Below the pieces are notes generated by a model. That model was not told the DNA's origin. It searched no databases and was given only the letters and a program-made list of their open reading frames with translations. A program made the position numbers and the translations under genes. A stretch of DNA of 64,000 nucleotides from Piscinibacter sp. Its GTDB lineage: Bacteria > Pseudomonadota > Gammaproteobacteria > Burkholderiales > Burkholderiaceae_C. How positions within the stretch are numbered: the first letter of the stretch is position 1; every line of letters starts with the position of its first letter. Below are positions 1 to 10,335 of the stretch, piece after piece. The stretch is from the NCBI GenBank assembly GCA_016706565.1, contig JADJJI010000001.1:647142-711141 (forward strand), read 5' to 3'.

Positions 1-2094
1 AGCGGCGTGCGTGCTCAACTGCTGCGCGATGCCCAGGGCAGGCGCAACACCGACGACCTGGCCGGCCCCGCCGCGCCGGCCTCGGCGCCGTCGAAAGCCG
101 AGCCGAAGTCCGCCGCCGGCAAGCCACTGGACTTCGACATCGACCGCGTCACCCTCAAGGACGTGCGTGCCCGCGTGAAGGACGATCAGGGCGGCATCGA
201 CGGCGAGCTGGTGCTCGACTCGCTGAGCACCGGCCGCATCGCCAACGGCGTGGAGTCGGCCATCGAGCTGGCCGCCAAGTTCGATTTCAGGAAGCCGGTG
301 CTGAAGGGATCGCTCGACGGCAAGACCCGTCTGACACCGGACCTCGCCACCGGCTCGGTGCGCCTGGCCGACATGAACCTCACGTTCAAGGGCGACGTGC
401 CCGGCGCCAGCGCAGTCGAGACCAACGTGCGTGGCGCCCTCGCCTACGACGGCGCCAAAGGCTCGGTCGACGCCAAGGGGCTGGAACTGCAATTGGCCGC
501 CCGCGCCGGCGCGATCCAGGTCGCCGGCAGCACGCTGGCCATCGGCGCCTTCGGCTACGACCCGACGAAGCAGGCCCTGCGTGTCGAGCAGCTCAAGCTG
601 CGCGTCAAGGGCAGCCGCGGCAAGGACCCGCTGGCGCTCGAGCTCGACTGGCCGCAGCTCGACGTCGAAGGCCAGAAGCTCAAGGGCAGCCCGCTCGAAG
701 GCAAGCTCGAGCTCGGCGGCGAACTGCCGGTCAACGCCAGCTTCAAGAGCGGTGCGCCCACCGGCACCTTCGACGCCGTCGCCCTGCCCGCCTTCGAGGC
801 GAAGCTGTCGAGCAACAGCGCGGCACGCAAGCTCGACGGCACGCTGCGCGCCAACCTCGGCATCAAGCCGGCCAAGTCGGCGATCAGCCTGGAGGCGCTG
901 GAGCTGAAGGCCAACATCGAGGACAAGGGCCTCAAGCCGGTGGCGCTTTCGCTCAAGGGCAGCGCCTCGGCCTCGCCGCAGGCCGCGCAGTGGGCGGTGT
1001 CGGGCCAGGTCAACACGAACAACTTCGCGATCGATGGCAACGCCAACCTGTCGGCCAGCCCGCTGTTCGTCAAGGCCAACGCACGCTTCGACGCGCTGGA
1101 CCTGAACACCCTGCTGCCCGCGGGCGCCTCCGCTGGCGCCACGCCGGACAAGAACGCACCGGCGCCGGCCGACGCGCCGGTGGACCTGTCGCCCCTGCGC
1201 GCGCTGAACGCCAACGTGTCGCTGCGCGCCGGCAGCTTCGTGTTCCGCCAGTACCGCATCGCCGACGCCCGCATCGAGGCGCAACTCGACAACGGCATGC
1301 TCAAGGTGCCGGTGCTGCAGGCCAAGGCCTGGGGCGGCGCGCTGGACGCCAACGCGCTGGCCGACGCACGCGCCAACCGCATCGCGGTGAAGGCGGTGGC
1401 CACCGGCGTGAACGTCAACGCGCTGCTCAAGGACGTGGCCGGCAAGGACCTGCTCGAAGGCACCGGCCGCGTCGCGATGGACGTCGACACCACCGGCAAG
1501 AGCATCGGCGAACTGCGCTCGCACCTGCGCGGCACGGCCTCGATGAACCTGCGCGACGGCGCGATCAAGGGCATCAACCTGGCCAAGAGCATGCGCCAGG
1601 CGAAGGCTGCGCTGTCGCTGAAGGACGACGCCTCGACGAAGGCGGTGCAGACCGAGAAGACCGACTTCTCAGAGCTCAGTGCGAGCTTCCAGATCGCCGA
1701 CGGCGTGGCGCGCAGCAGCGACCTCGACCTGAAGAGCCCCTACCTGCGCCTGGGCGGCGACGGCGCGGCGGACATCGGCAAGGGCCGCATCGACTACACG
1801 GCGCGCGCCACCGTCACCGGCACGGCGGCGGGGCAAGGCGGCGCCGAACTCGCCGCGCTGAAGGGCGTGACGGTGCCGGTGCGACTGACCGGCCCGTTCG
1901 AAGCGATCGAGTGGAAGATCCAGTGGTCGGCGGTGGCCGCCGGCGCGGTGCAGAACAAGCTGGAAGACAAGCTGCGCGACAAGCTCGGCCTGAAGGCCCC
2001 GGCGGGCGGCGCCTCGGCGGCGGCCGGCGCAGCCTCGGCGCCCACGCCCAAGCAACAATTGAAGGAGAAACTGTTGAAGGGGTTGTTCAAGTGA
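1..2094 (+). CDS. AsmA family protein, C-terminal part (5' end outside window)
   Basis: The frame is open from base 1, so the gene enters from the left edge and only its last 697 codons are visible. The protein is made of long beta-rich stretches with many short hydrophobic/polar alternations. Its last 300 residues match the AsmA C-terminal pattern: a run reading DVDTTGKS, then LRGTASMNLRDGAIKGINLA, and a closing segment in which the ligand-free beta strands end before a charged, Ala-rich tail (KLEDKLRDKLGL). AsmA-like proteins are anchored in the inner membrane, span the periplasm and are linked to phospholipid traffic to the outer membrane. The membrane anchor would be in the missing N-terminus. 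The stop overlaps the GTG start of the next gene by four bases (GTGA), so the two are probably translated together. Confidence 0.85.
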   Translation, partial: SGVRAQLLRDAQGRRNTDDLAGPAAPASAPSKAEPKSAAGKPLDFDIDRVTLKDVRARVKDDQGGIDGELVLDSLSTGRIANGVESAIELAAKFDFRKPVLKGSLDGKTRLTPDLATGSVRLADMNLTFKGDVPGASAVETNVRGALAYDGAKGSVDAKGLELQLAARAGAIQVAGSTLAIGAFGYDPTKQALRVEQLKLRVKGSRGKDPLALELDWPQLDVEGQKLKGSPLEGKLELGGELPVNASFKSGAPTGTFDAVALPAFEAKLSSNSAARKLDGTLRANLGIKPAKSAISLEALELKANIEDKGLKPVALSLKGSASASPQAAQWAVSGQVNTNNFAIDGNANLSASPLFVKANARFDALDLNTLLPAGASAGATPDKNAPAPADAPVDLSPLRALNANVSLRAGSFVFRQYRIADARIEAQLDNGMLKVPVLQAKAWGGALDANALADARANRIAVKAVATGVNVNALLKDVAGKDLLEGTGRVAMDVDTTGKSIGELRSHLRGTASMNLRDGAIKGINLAKSMRQAKAALSLKDDASTKAVQTEKTDFSELSASFQIADGVARSSDLDLKSPYLRLGGDGAADIGKGRIDYTARATVTGTAAGQGGAELAALKGVTVPVRLTGPFEAIEWKIQWSAVAAGAVQNKLEDKLRDKLGLKAPAGGASAAAGAASAPTPKQQLKEKLLKGLFK

Positions 2095-2969
2095 GCGACG
2101 CCGCTGGCGACATCGAGGTCCGCATCGCCGGGCTGAACCTGCACCCGATCAAGTCCTGCGCCGGCATCGCCGTGCCCGAGGCGCTGCTCATCGAGACCGG
2201 CTTCGAGTTCGACCGCGCCTGGATGGTGGTCGACGAAGCCGGGCTGCTCGTCACGCAGCGCGAGCTGCCGCGCATGGCGCTGATCCAGCCCACGCTCAAG
2301 CACCACGACATGGTGCTGCGCGCACCGGGCATGCTGGCGCTGCACATCGCGCTGGACACCGTCGAGCAGCCGGTGCAGGTGACGGTGTGGAACGACACCG
2401 TGAAGGCCTACGACATGGGCGACCTGGCCGCGCAGTGGTTCAGCGACTTTCTCGGCCCGTACCGCGGCGGCAAGCTGCGCCTGGCGCGCTTCGACCCCGA
2501 GCAGCGCCGCCTGTCCGACACGCGCTGGACGGGCCCGATCGAGGCCGAGAACGCCTTCGCCGACGCCTTCCCGCTGCTCGTCACCTCGACGGCCGGGCTG
2601 GACGAGCTGAACCGCCGCCTCGCCGCGGCCGGCCACGCGCCGGTCACCATGCAGCGCTTCCGGCCCAACATCGTGCTCGACGGGCTCGATGCGCATGGCG
2701 AGGACCACCTCGACGAGATCGTCTTCGCCGCGCCCGAGGGCCCGGTGCGCATCAAGATGGTCAAGCCCTGCAGCCGCTGCACGATGCCCGACGTCGACCC
2801 GGCCACCGCCGAGACCGGCCACGCCGTGGGCGACACGCTGGCCAGCTACCGTGCCGACGCGCGGCTCGACGGCGCGCTGACCTTCGGCATGAACGCGGTG
2901 ATCCTCGAAGGCATCGAGTCCACGCTGCGCGTGGGCCTGACCGGCGCCGCGAGCTACGCTTTCGACTGA
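2091..2969 (+). CDS. MOSC domain protein, YcbX-like
   Basis: A 292-residue protein that starts at GTG inside the AsmA stop. An N-terminal beta-barrel half (IAGLNLHPIKSCAG, FDRAWMVVD) is followed by a MOSC domain with RFRPNIVLDG and the conserved cysteine region VKPCSRCTMPDVDP near residue 225. MOSC proteins carry sulfur or bind the molybdenum cofactor; YcbX relatives reduce N-hydroxylated bases with Moco. It lacks the C-terminal 2Fe-2S ferredoxin domain of enterobacterial YcbX, so an external electron donor would be needed. The 3' end overlaps the convergent pirin gene by 16 bases. The family call is firm; the substrate is unknown. Confidence 0.9.
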   Translation: MSDAAGDIEVRIAGLNLHPIKSCAGIAVPEALLIETGFEFDRAWMVVDEAGLLVTQRELPRMALIQPTLKHHDMVLRAPGMLALHIALDTVEQPVQVTVWNDTVKAYDMGDLAAQWFSDFLGPYRGGKLRLARFDPEQRRLSDTRWTGPIEAENAFADAFPLLVTSTAGLDELNRRLAAAGHAPVTMQRFRPNIVLDGLDAHGEDHLDEIVFAAPEGPVRIKMVKPCSRCTMPDVDPATAETGHAVGDTLASYRADARLDGALTFGMNAVILEGIESTLRVGLTGAASYAFD

Positions 2970-3833
2970 CGCGGCGGCAGCGGGATGAACTCGGTCTCGC
3001 CCGGGACCTTGTCGAAACGCTGCGCCTCCCAGTCGTCCTGCGCCTGCACGATGCGCTCGCGGCGCGAGGAAACGAAGTTCCACACTATGAAGCGGTGGCC
3101 CAGCGGCGCGCCGCCGATCACCACCACCCGTGCCCCTTGGCGCGCATGCAGCAGCGGCTGCGAGCCGGGCTCCAGCACCGCCAGGGTGCCGGCCGGCACC
3201 GGCGTGCCGCCGAGCTCGATGTCGACGTCGGTGCTGTAGACGGCGCGTTCCACCGCCACATCGGGCAGCACCAGAGAGCCGCCCGAGGCCAGCGCGATGT
3301 CAAGGTACAGCGTGGGCGACAAGGTGGCCACCGGCGAGGTGACGCCGAAGGCCGAGCCGATCAGCACGCGCACCGCCGCCTCGGGCAGGTTGAGCTCGGG
3401 CAGCTCGTGCGCCGCATGGTGCTGGAACGCCGGGGCGTCTTCTTCGTGCTCGGCCGGCAGCGCGCACCACAGCTGCAGCCCATGGCTGCGCCGCACCCTG
3501 CCGCGCAAGGTCGTCGGGCGTGCGCTCCGAGTGCACGATGCCGCGCCCCGCCGTCATCCAGTTGATCGCGCCGGGCTCGATGCGCTGCACCACGCCGGTG
3601 GAGTCGCGGTGCAGCATCGCGCCCTCGAACAGGTAGGTCACCGTGGCCAGGCCGATGTGCGGGTGCGGCCGCACGTCGTGGTTGTCGGCCGGCTGCGCGG
3701 TGATCGGCCCGAAGTGGTCGAAGAACAGGAAAGGCCCCACCGCCTGGCGCTGCGCCGAAGGCAGGCAGCGGCGCACGGTGAAGCCGCCACCGAGGTCCTT
3801 GGCGTGGGGGCTGATGAGCTGCGGCAGGGTCAT
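2954..3833 (-). pseudogene. Pirin family protein, split by a +1 frameshift
   Basis: Pirins are bicupin iron proteins; some act as quercetin dioxygenases. The N-terminal half starts at the ATG at 3833 ([18 protein letters not shown]) and carries the pirin metal motif region [17 protein letters not shown] and [19 protein letters not shown]. The frame then breaks near 3509-3511. The continuation in another frame ([14 protein letters not shown], then [15 protein letters not shown]) is exactly what should follow. One extra base in the run that reads gacgacc-ttgcgc on the coding strand explains it. All metal ligands and the rest of the second cupin are intact. This is either a fresh single-base mutation or a sequencing or assembly error. 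It converges on the MOSC gene and is divergent from ychF. Confidence 0.85.
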
Positions 3834-3900
3834 GGTCGAGGCAGTGTAGGCCGGGCCCCTAAAATCCACGTTCTTCCCGCGGAATACCGAAAGCCCCTCC

Positions 3901-4995
3901 ATGAGCCTCAAGTGCGGCATCGTGGGCCTGCCCAACGTCGGCAAGTCCACCCTCTTCAATGCCCTGACCAAAGCCGGCATCGCCGCCGAGAACTACCCGT
4001 TCTGCACCATCGAGCCCAACGTCGGCATCGTCGAGCTGCCCGACCCGCGGCTCGACCAGCTGTCGGCGATCGTCAAGCCCGAGCGCGTGGTGCCGGCGAT
4101 CGTCGAGTTCGTCGACATCGCCGGCCTGGTGGCCGGCGCGAGCAAGGGCGAGGGCCTGGGCAACCAGTTCCTCGCGCACATCCGCGAGACCGACGCCATC
4201 GTCAACGTGGTGCGCTGCTTCGAGGACGAGAACGTCATCCACGTGGCCGGCAAGGTCGACCCGATCTCCGACATCGAGGTCATCCAGACCGAGCTGTGCC
4301 TGGCCGACATGACGACCGTCGAGAAGTCGCTGGCCCGCTACACCAAGGTCGCCAAGACCGGCCACGACAAGGAGGCGCAGCGCCTGGTCGACGTGCTGAT
4401 CAAGTGCCAGGCGGCGCTCAACGAGGCGAAGCCGGTGCGCAGCATCGACTTCAGCAAGGAAGAGCTGGTGGTGCTCAAGCCGCTGTGCCTGATCACCGCC
4501 AAGCCGGCGATGTTCGTCGGCAACGTCGACGAGCACGGATTCGAGAACAACCCGCTGCTCGAGAAGCTGAAGGCCTACGCCGAAGCGCAGAAGGCGCCGG
4601 TGGTGGCGATCTGTGCGAAGACCGAGGCCGAGATGTCCGAGATGAGCGACGAGGACAAGGAGCTGTTCCTCGCCGACATGGGCCAGACCGAGCCGGGCCT
4701 GAACCGGCTGATCCGCGCCGCCTTCAAGCTGCTCGGCCTGCAGACCTACTTCACCGCCGGCGTGAAGGAAGTGCGCGCCTGGACCATCCACGCCGGCGAC
4801 ACCGCGCCGCAGGCGGCCGGCGTGATCCACACCGACTTCGAGCGCGGCTTCATCCGCGCGCAGACCATCGCCTTCGACGACTTCATCGCCTACAAGGGCG
4901 AACAGGGCGCCAAGGACGCCGGCAAGATGCGCGCCGAAGGCAAGGAGTACGTCGTCAAGGACGGCGACGTGCTGAACTTCCTGTTCAACGTCTGA
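3901..4995 (+). CDS. ychF: Ribosome-binding ATPase YchF
   Basis: A 364-residue protein, full length for the family. The P-loop [14 protein letters not shown] lies at residues 8-21, switch II is [17 protein letters not shown], and the base-recognition motif is NVDE rather than NKxD, which is the hallmark of YchF and explains its preference for ATP over GTP. The C-terminal TGS-like domain includes [15 protein letters not shown] and ends NFLFNV, a conserved tail. YchF binds the large ribosomal subunit and dampens oxidative-stress responses. A possible -10 (TAAAAT, 3860-3865) lies upstream, in the divergent gap with pirin. It has no partner gene here: pth and rplY, its usual neighbours, are absent. 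Confidence 0.97.
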   Translation: MSLKCGIVGLPNVGKSTLFNALTKAGIAAENYPFCTIEPNVGIVELPDPRLDQLSAIVKPERVVPAIVEFVDIAGLVAGASKGEGLGNQFLAHIRETDAIVNVVRCFEDENVIHVAGKVDPISDIEVIQTELCLADMTTVEKSLARYTKVAKTGHDKEAQRLVDVLIKCQAALNEAKPVRSIDFSKEELVVLKPLCLITAKPAMFVGNVDEHGFENNPLLEKLKAYAEAQKAPVVAICAKTEAEMSEMSDEDKELFLADMGQTEPGLNRLIRAAFKLLGLQTYFTAGVKEVRAWTIHAGDTAPQAAGVIHTDFERGFIRAQTIAFDDFIAYKGEQGAKDAGKMRAEGKEYVVKDGDVLNFLFNV

Positions 4996-5057
4996 GACCA
5001 GCCACTTCAATACCGCCCGAAGTGACCTGAGCGACGAGCTGCTGGAAGCGAGCCCTC

Positions 5058-5994
5058 ATGACGGCGATCTTCTGACCCGATTTCGCAGCCACGCCGGCAG
5101 TGGCTTGCCGCATGCATCGTTGCTCTTGCGACGGGTGCCACGCGTGCACAGGGCCGTATGGCGCGCCTCGTCGTCGGCTTCGGCCCGGGCGGCACGTCGG
5201 ACGTCGCCGCGCGCCGTGAGCGGGTCTGCGCGAGGCCTGGGCGGCGGGTCATCGTCAGAGAACCGCTCGGGTGCCGGCGGGCGTCTGGCCGTCGGCACGT
5301 TCGGCGCCGCGCCGGAAGGGCGTTGCCCTCTGGTGCCCGATGCCATGATGTTTCTGTGCCCGCGTCTATCGCTCGTTGGGTACGACCCGGCGCGACCTCT
5401 TCCCGTGCCGCTGAAAGCCTGGCCCCTCTCTGTGGGTCCGATGGTCCCGGCCACCGTGGTCAGCGTGGCCGACTTCGTGGCATGGGTGCGGGCGGACAGC
5501 CGGCGAGCCGTCTTCGGAACGTCGGCCGCCGGTGCGACGCCGCACTTCGTTGGCGGATGTTCGCCCGTGCCGCAGGCCTGACCATGACGCCTGTGCCCCG
5601 CGGCGGTGCCCCGGCGTACAGGACCCGCTGGCGGGCAACTGCCGGCCATGTTCGGCGCCGTGCCCGCGGTGCGGTGATGCGGGCGCGGGCGCGTGCGCCC
5701 TGGCGCGACAGGTCCGCGTCGCAGCGCCGCGACGCCCGACGTGCCGACCTTCGCCCGAGAAGGGTTCGGGACCTCGTGGTAGGGACGGGGCGGGGTCTCC
5801 CTGCCGGCCGCGCCGGGCCGCCGTGGAGCGCATGGCCCTGGCGCTGCATCGCGCGCTCGACAGCGCCGAGGTCCGCCGGGTCTTCGCGTCCGTCGGCCTG
5901 GACAAGGATTACGAAGGACCCGAGGCGTTTGGCGCGGCTGCGCGAGCGGGCCAGGTGGGCTGGCATCGTTCGGTCTACGGGCTGGGCGCTGGAC
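5058..5994 (+). pseudogene. TctC/Bug-type periplasmic binding protein, shredded by indels
   Basis: No single frame is coding, but stitching frames gives a complete Bug protein. A signal peptide-like stretch (WLAACIVALATGATRAQG) is followed by RLVVGFGPGGTSDVAAR, ENRSGAGGRLAV, VPDAMMFLCPRL, YDPAR, then SVADFVAWVRAD and FGTSAAGATPHFVG, FARAAGLTMTPVP, LVVG, VERMALALHRALDSAEVRRVFASVGLD, and RARWAGIVRSTGWALD at the end. The order and spacing match the intact homologue at 32223-33194. At least six frame changes are needed, including one that would join an ATG at 5058 to the signal peptide. Bug proteins deliver small carboxylates to tripartite transporters or sensors. No transporter genes are near. 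Boundaries are approximate. Confidence 0.75.
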
Positions 5995-8331
5995 GGCGCT
6001 GGCGCCCAGCACTTCGGACGGTTTCTCGGCGGTTGCGCGCCGGCGCCACTGCCGCCTGCTCCCCGGCACGGCGGGGTCGTGCGCGCGCGCATGCCGTCCG
6101 ATCAGCTCTGGCCTGGCTCTCCGGCGCCACGGCGCCAATGCTGCCGCAAGCACCGGCCAGCGCGTGCGCGGCCTGCAGAAGTGCCGCGGGGTCGCTGGTT
6201 TCGATGGCCCGGGCCAACGCGCTGTCGCCGCGTTGGTAATAGCCGGCAAAACAGCGCAGTACACGCTCCAAGGTCGCCACGTTGTTGCCGACACGCCGCA
6301 GTGCGGACTGCACGTCGTCACGGCGGCGCTCGCAGGCGCCCGACCTCCGCCCCTCGCTGGCCGCCATCGCCGGCAGCACGGCAGGCGCACGCACCGGCAG
6401 CCAGGCCAGCAGCACCTGATAAAGCCGGTCCGGATCCACCGGCTTGGCGACATGGTCACCCGGCGCTGATGCGGGCGACCTGTCGTCGTCAAGGCGTGGC
6501 TGTCATCGCGATGATGGAATGGCCCGGCCGAGCGCCACGGATCCGCCGCGTCGCCTCCAGCCCGTCGACGGTTGGCATCTGCACGTCCATCAGGATCAGG
6601 TCGTACGCACGCGTCGAAGCCAGTTCGACGGCGCGCGCGCCATCCTCGGCGGTTTCGTCGGCTGCGCGCCCGCAGGTTCGGTGCCACCTCGCGGTTGACG
6701 GGGTTGTCCTCGACCAGCAGCACACGCTGGCCGGCGTGCTTGTGCGACAGTTGCTGTCGGTACGCGCCGGGCTCATCCGGGGCTGGCGCCACGGCAGCGG
6801 TCGCGCTGTGGCGCAGCAGCCGCACCAGGGTGTCCAGCAGGGCCGAAGGCGACGTGGGCTTGTCCAACACCTCATGGCAGCCCACATCGAACGCGAGGGC
6901 CCGCAAGCCCGGGTCGGAGAAGGCGGTGAAGAGAATCGTTCGTGGCATGCCGGCGCCCAGCAGCCGGCGCAGCGCAGCCAGCGTCGCGATCCCGTCCAGG
7001 CCGGGCATCTTCCGGTCCGGCACCACGTCGAAGGTCGGCCAGCCGCGTACTCTGCTGCAAGCTCAGCGCCGCACCGCTGGGGTGCCGTGCGACCTCCTGC
7101 CGAAGCGCCAGGCGCTCTGCCTCGGCGGCCAAGGCCTCCGGCAGGTCATCGACGATCAAGGCGCGCAGGCCGTCCAGCGACACCGGTGCCGCACGTCCGG
7201 ATGCGTCCTCGGCGTGGGCCAGGTTCACCCGGATCCAGAACCTGCTTCCTTGACCGACAACACTGTCCGCGCCCGCATCGCACCCACTTTCGGCCAGGGC
7301 GGTCAGCCGGGTGCCGTGGCGGCGCGAGCTCGAGGTGTCTGCCTGTTCGAAGGGTTCGAACAACAGCGCCAGGCGCTCAGGCTCGATGCCTGGGCCTGTG
7401 TCCTGCACCTCGAATCGAAGCTCGAGCCGGCGCCCGTCGTCAGCCACCACGGTGCCCCGCAGCCTCACCCAGCCGCGTCGGTGAACTCGGCTTGGCCGCG
7501 GTTGATCAGTGCCTGTGACAGCCGTGTGGCGTCCCCCTGGCGTGCTGCGGCAGATGGTCGGCGTCATCACCAGTTCGAGCGCTTGTCCTGCCGCGGGCTG
7601 ACCATCTGGTCGCCATCGCGTCTTCGAGTGCAAATCGCCTCGCGGATCCTTCCGGCCTCGATCTTCGACAGATCGAGGATGTCGTTGATCACCCCGCAAC
7701 AGGTGCTTGGCGGCGCCGTCGATCTTGCCGGGCGGTCGCGATGCTGCGGGTCGCGCGTTCGTGCGACCGGTGCGTCAGGCCCGATGTGCGTTCTCGGCGT
7801 GCGGATCGTGGCTCATGTTGGCCGGAAGGCGCTCTTGGCGCGATTGGCCTCGTCAGCCAGGCTCGCCCGCCGCGCCAACTGCTCGTTGGCATGCGCAAGT
7901 TCGGCGGTGCGTTGAATCACCAGTTCGGCCATCTCGGCGTGCGGACGCCCCCGCTCCTCGGCCTCGTGCCGGGCGCTGACGTCGACGTGCAATCGATCAC
8001 CCCGATGGGCTCGCATCGTCGTAGATGCCGACCGGACGACTCCGCGCTGAACAAAGTCCCCATCCTTGCGCAGGTAGCGGATCTCGAAGATGGCTTCGCG
8101 ATGCTCCAGCGCCTGGCGAAAGCTCTGCGCGCCGACCCCTTGGAAATCGGCAGGGTCCGCATAGAAGAAGCCGGGATCGCGGCCGACGACCTCATCGGGC
8201 TCATAGCCGAACAGGCGCGTGAAGCCTGGATTGACTGCCGTGATGCGCCGTTGCGCATCAAGCAATACGATGGCGTGGGGAAGGCGGTCGAAGAGGGCCT
8301 GGAAAGCCAGGGCGAAGTCGCGCGTGGGCAT
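5975..8331 (-). pseudogene. PAS hybrid histidine kinase with receivers and Hpt, shredded by indels
   Basis: Starting at the ATG at 8331, the first 100 codons are clean: a PAS domain (LPHAIVLLDAQRRITAVN, GFTRLFGYEPDEVVGRD). Then fragments in different frames follow the order of a BarA/RpfC-type hybrid kinase: a HisKA box near 7800-7830 (two small deletions around NMSHE), NDILDLSKIEAG near 7655-7692, an ATPase G1 box (EVQDTGPGIEPERLALLFEPFEQAD) near 7340-7420, a first receiver (GLRALIVDD; PDRKMPGLDGI), a second receiver (RVLLVEDNPVNREV; DLILMDVQMPTVDG), and an Hpt domain near 6100-6440 (AAHALAGACGSIGA). Eight or more frame changes are needed. It converges tail-to-tail with the wrecked TctC gene. 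The lower boundary is approximate. Confidence 0.75.
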
Positions 8332-8524
8332 GTGGGAATTGTGCCTCCCGCGCAACGGGTCGGCAAGCTGTCGGGGCAGCCTTGCGGCGATGAGATCAGG
8401 ACACCGGCTCTGAGCACCCCAGGGCCTGGGCACCCGCGCGCGCCATTCTGCGTCAACGGCACTGAAACCCAGGCTCGCAAAATGGCCTGATCGGCGCCAT
8501 CGTGCGCCGCCGTATGGTCGCACC

Positions 8525-10270
8525 ATGAGCAACGACGCACCGCACGAAGAAACCCCCACCGAGCGGCTGGACCGCACCTTGCACGCCGCGGCCGCGCCGC
8601 TGACCGGCGGCCTGTCGCCGGTGTCGCTGTCGCTGGCCTGGGCCGACTGGGCCTGGCACCTGGGCGTGTCGCCGGGTCGGCAGATGGAGCTGGCGGCGCT
8701 CGCTGCACAACTGGCCACCGACACGCTGCGCGGCGACGATGCGCCCGCCGGCGCCGCCGACGACGACCCGCGCTTCCGCCACCCCGACTGGGCGCGCTGG
8801 CCCTTCAACGTGATGCGTGCGGGCTTCCGCAATGCTGAGAGCTGGTGGCATGCGGCGTCGCGCCTGCCGGGCATGACGCGCCACCACGCGGAGCTCACCG
8901 ATTTCATGGCTCGGCAATGGCTGGGCGTGCTGACGCCGGCCAACTGGCTGCCGACGAATCCCGTGGTGCTGAACGCAAACGCCGAGAACCTCGGCGGCCC
9001 GCTGCAGCGCGGTTTCGCAAACTGGCTGGAGGATCTGTCCATGCCGCCGGCTGCGCGTGCCGCCGCCGAGCGCGAGGCGCATTTCAAGGTCGGCCGCGAC
9101 GTCGCCGTCACGCCGGGCGAGGTGGTGATGCGCAACCGGCTCGTCGAGCTGATCCGCTACACGCCGCAGACGAAGGCGGTGCATCCCGAGCCGGTGTTGA
9201 TCGTGCCCTCGTGGATCATGAAGTACTACATCCTCGACCTGTCGCCGCACAACTCGCTGGTGCGCTACCTGGTCTCGCAGGGCCACGTGGTCTACATGCT
9301 GTCCTGGCGCAACCCCGATGCCGCCGACCACGAGCTGACGATGGACGACTACCTGCAGTTCGGCCCGTTCGAGGCGCTGAAGGCCATCGCCGGGCTGCAC
9401 CCGCCGCGCACGCCGGTGCATGCGATGGGCTACTGCCTGGGCGGCACGCTGCTGGCCATCGCCGCGGCGGCGCTGGCGCGCGCGGGCATCGTGGCCGGCG
9501 CGAAGAAGCTCGCGCCCCTGGCCACGCTGACGCTGCTGGCCGCACAGACCGATTTCTCCGAGCCGGGCGAGCTCGGCCTGTTCATCGACGAGAGCCAGGT
9601 CGCCTACCTTCGCGAGCTCACACGCGGCAAGGGCTACCTCACCGGCGAGGCGATGGCAGGCTCGTTCCAGTTCCTGCATTCGCGCGACCTGGTGTGGACA
9701 CGGCGCATGCGCGAGTACCTGATGGGCGAGCGCGAGCAGGCGAGCGACCTGATGGCCTGGAACGCCGACACCACACACATGCCGGCGCGCATGCACAACG
9801 AGTACCTCACCTCGCTGTACCTGCACAACGCGCTGGCGGCAGGCGCCTACCGCGTCGGCGGCCGCGAGGGCCGGGCGGTGTCGCTGGCCGACCTGCGCGT
9901 GCCGGTATTCATGGTCGGCACCACCCGCGACCACGTCTCGCCGTGGCGCTCGGTGTACAAGCTGCACCACCTGTGCGAGGCGCAGATCACCTTCGTGCTG
10001 GCCAGCGGCGGGCACAACGCCGGCATCGTCTCCGAGCCGGGCCACGCCCGCCGCAGCTACCGCATCGGCACGCGCGCCGCGCACGGCCCCTGGATCGACC
10101 CGGCCGCCTGGGAACGCGAAGCCGCCGAGCACGAGGGCTCGTGGTGGCCGGCCTGGCACGACTGGCTGGCCGCGCATTCGTCGAAGAAGCGCGCGCCGCC
10201 GGCATTGCCGCGCGGCGCCTCGCTCGGTGCCGCGCCGGGCGAGTACGTGCTGACGTGCTACGACGACTGA
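8525..10270 (+). CDS. phaC: Poly(3-hydroxyalkanoate) synthase, PhaC family
   Basis: A 581-residue alpha/beta-hydrolase-fold polymerase that joins hydroxyacyl-CoA units into storage polyester at the granule surface. The lipase-like box GYCLGGT holds the nucleophile Cys304. The rest of the triad is Asp469 (GTTRDHVSPW) and His497 (SGGHNAG). The N-terminal part (ESWWHAA, NWLPTNPVVLNA, GRDVAVTPGEVVMRNRLVELIRYTP) is typical of class I-like synthases, as is the length. No phaA, phaB, phaR or phasin gene adjoins it, so it may be a secondary synthase. It lies just upstream of a Mg2+ ATPase gene in the same direction. No clear Shine-Dalgarno precedes the ATG. Confidence 0.93.
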   Translation: MSNDAPHEETPTERLDRTLHAAAAPLTGGLSPVSLSLAWADWAWHLGVSPGRQMELAALAAQLATDTLRGDDAPAGAADDDPRFRHPDWARWPFNVMRAGFRNAESWWHAASRLPGMTRHHAELTDFMARQWLGVLTPANWLPTNPVVLNANAENLGGPLQRGFANWLEDLSMPPAARAAAEREAHFKVGRDVAVTPGEVVMRNRLVELIRYTPQTKAVHPEPVLIVPSWIMKYYILDLSPHNSLVRYLVSQGHVVYMLSWRNPDAADHELTMDDYLQFGPFEALKAIAGLHPPRTPVHAMGYCLGGTLLAIAAAALARAGIVAGAKKLAPLATLTLLAAQTDFSEPGELGLFIDESQVAYLRELTRGKGYLTGEAMAGSFQFLHSRDLVWTRRMREYLMGEREQASDLMAWNADTTHMPARMHNEYLTSLYLHNALAAGAYRVGGREGRAVSLADLRVPVFMVGTTRDHVSPWRSVYKLHHLCEAQITFVLASGGHNAGIVSEPGHARRSYRIGTRAAHGPWIDPAAWEREAAEHEGSWWPAWHDWLAAHSSKKRAPPALPRGASLGAAPGEYVLTCYDD

Positions 10271-10335
10271 ATCCACCGCGTCATCGCGGCCGCAAGGCGT
10301 TGCGCCGGCTGTTCCAGCGCAGCGCGGTGCCGCAG

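Noticed and set aside
5158-7518. A 786-codon open frame on the plus strand over the wrecked region
   Set aside because: Only its first residues belong to a real protein (the Bug signal region); the rest is a GC-driven frame opposite the kinase fragments.
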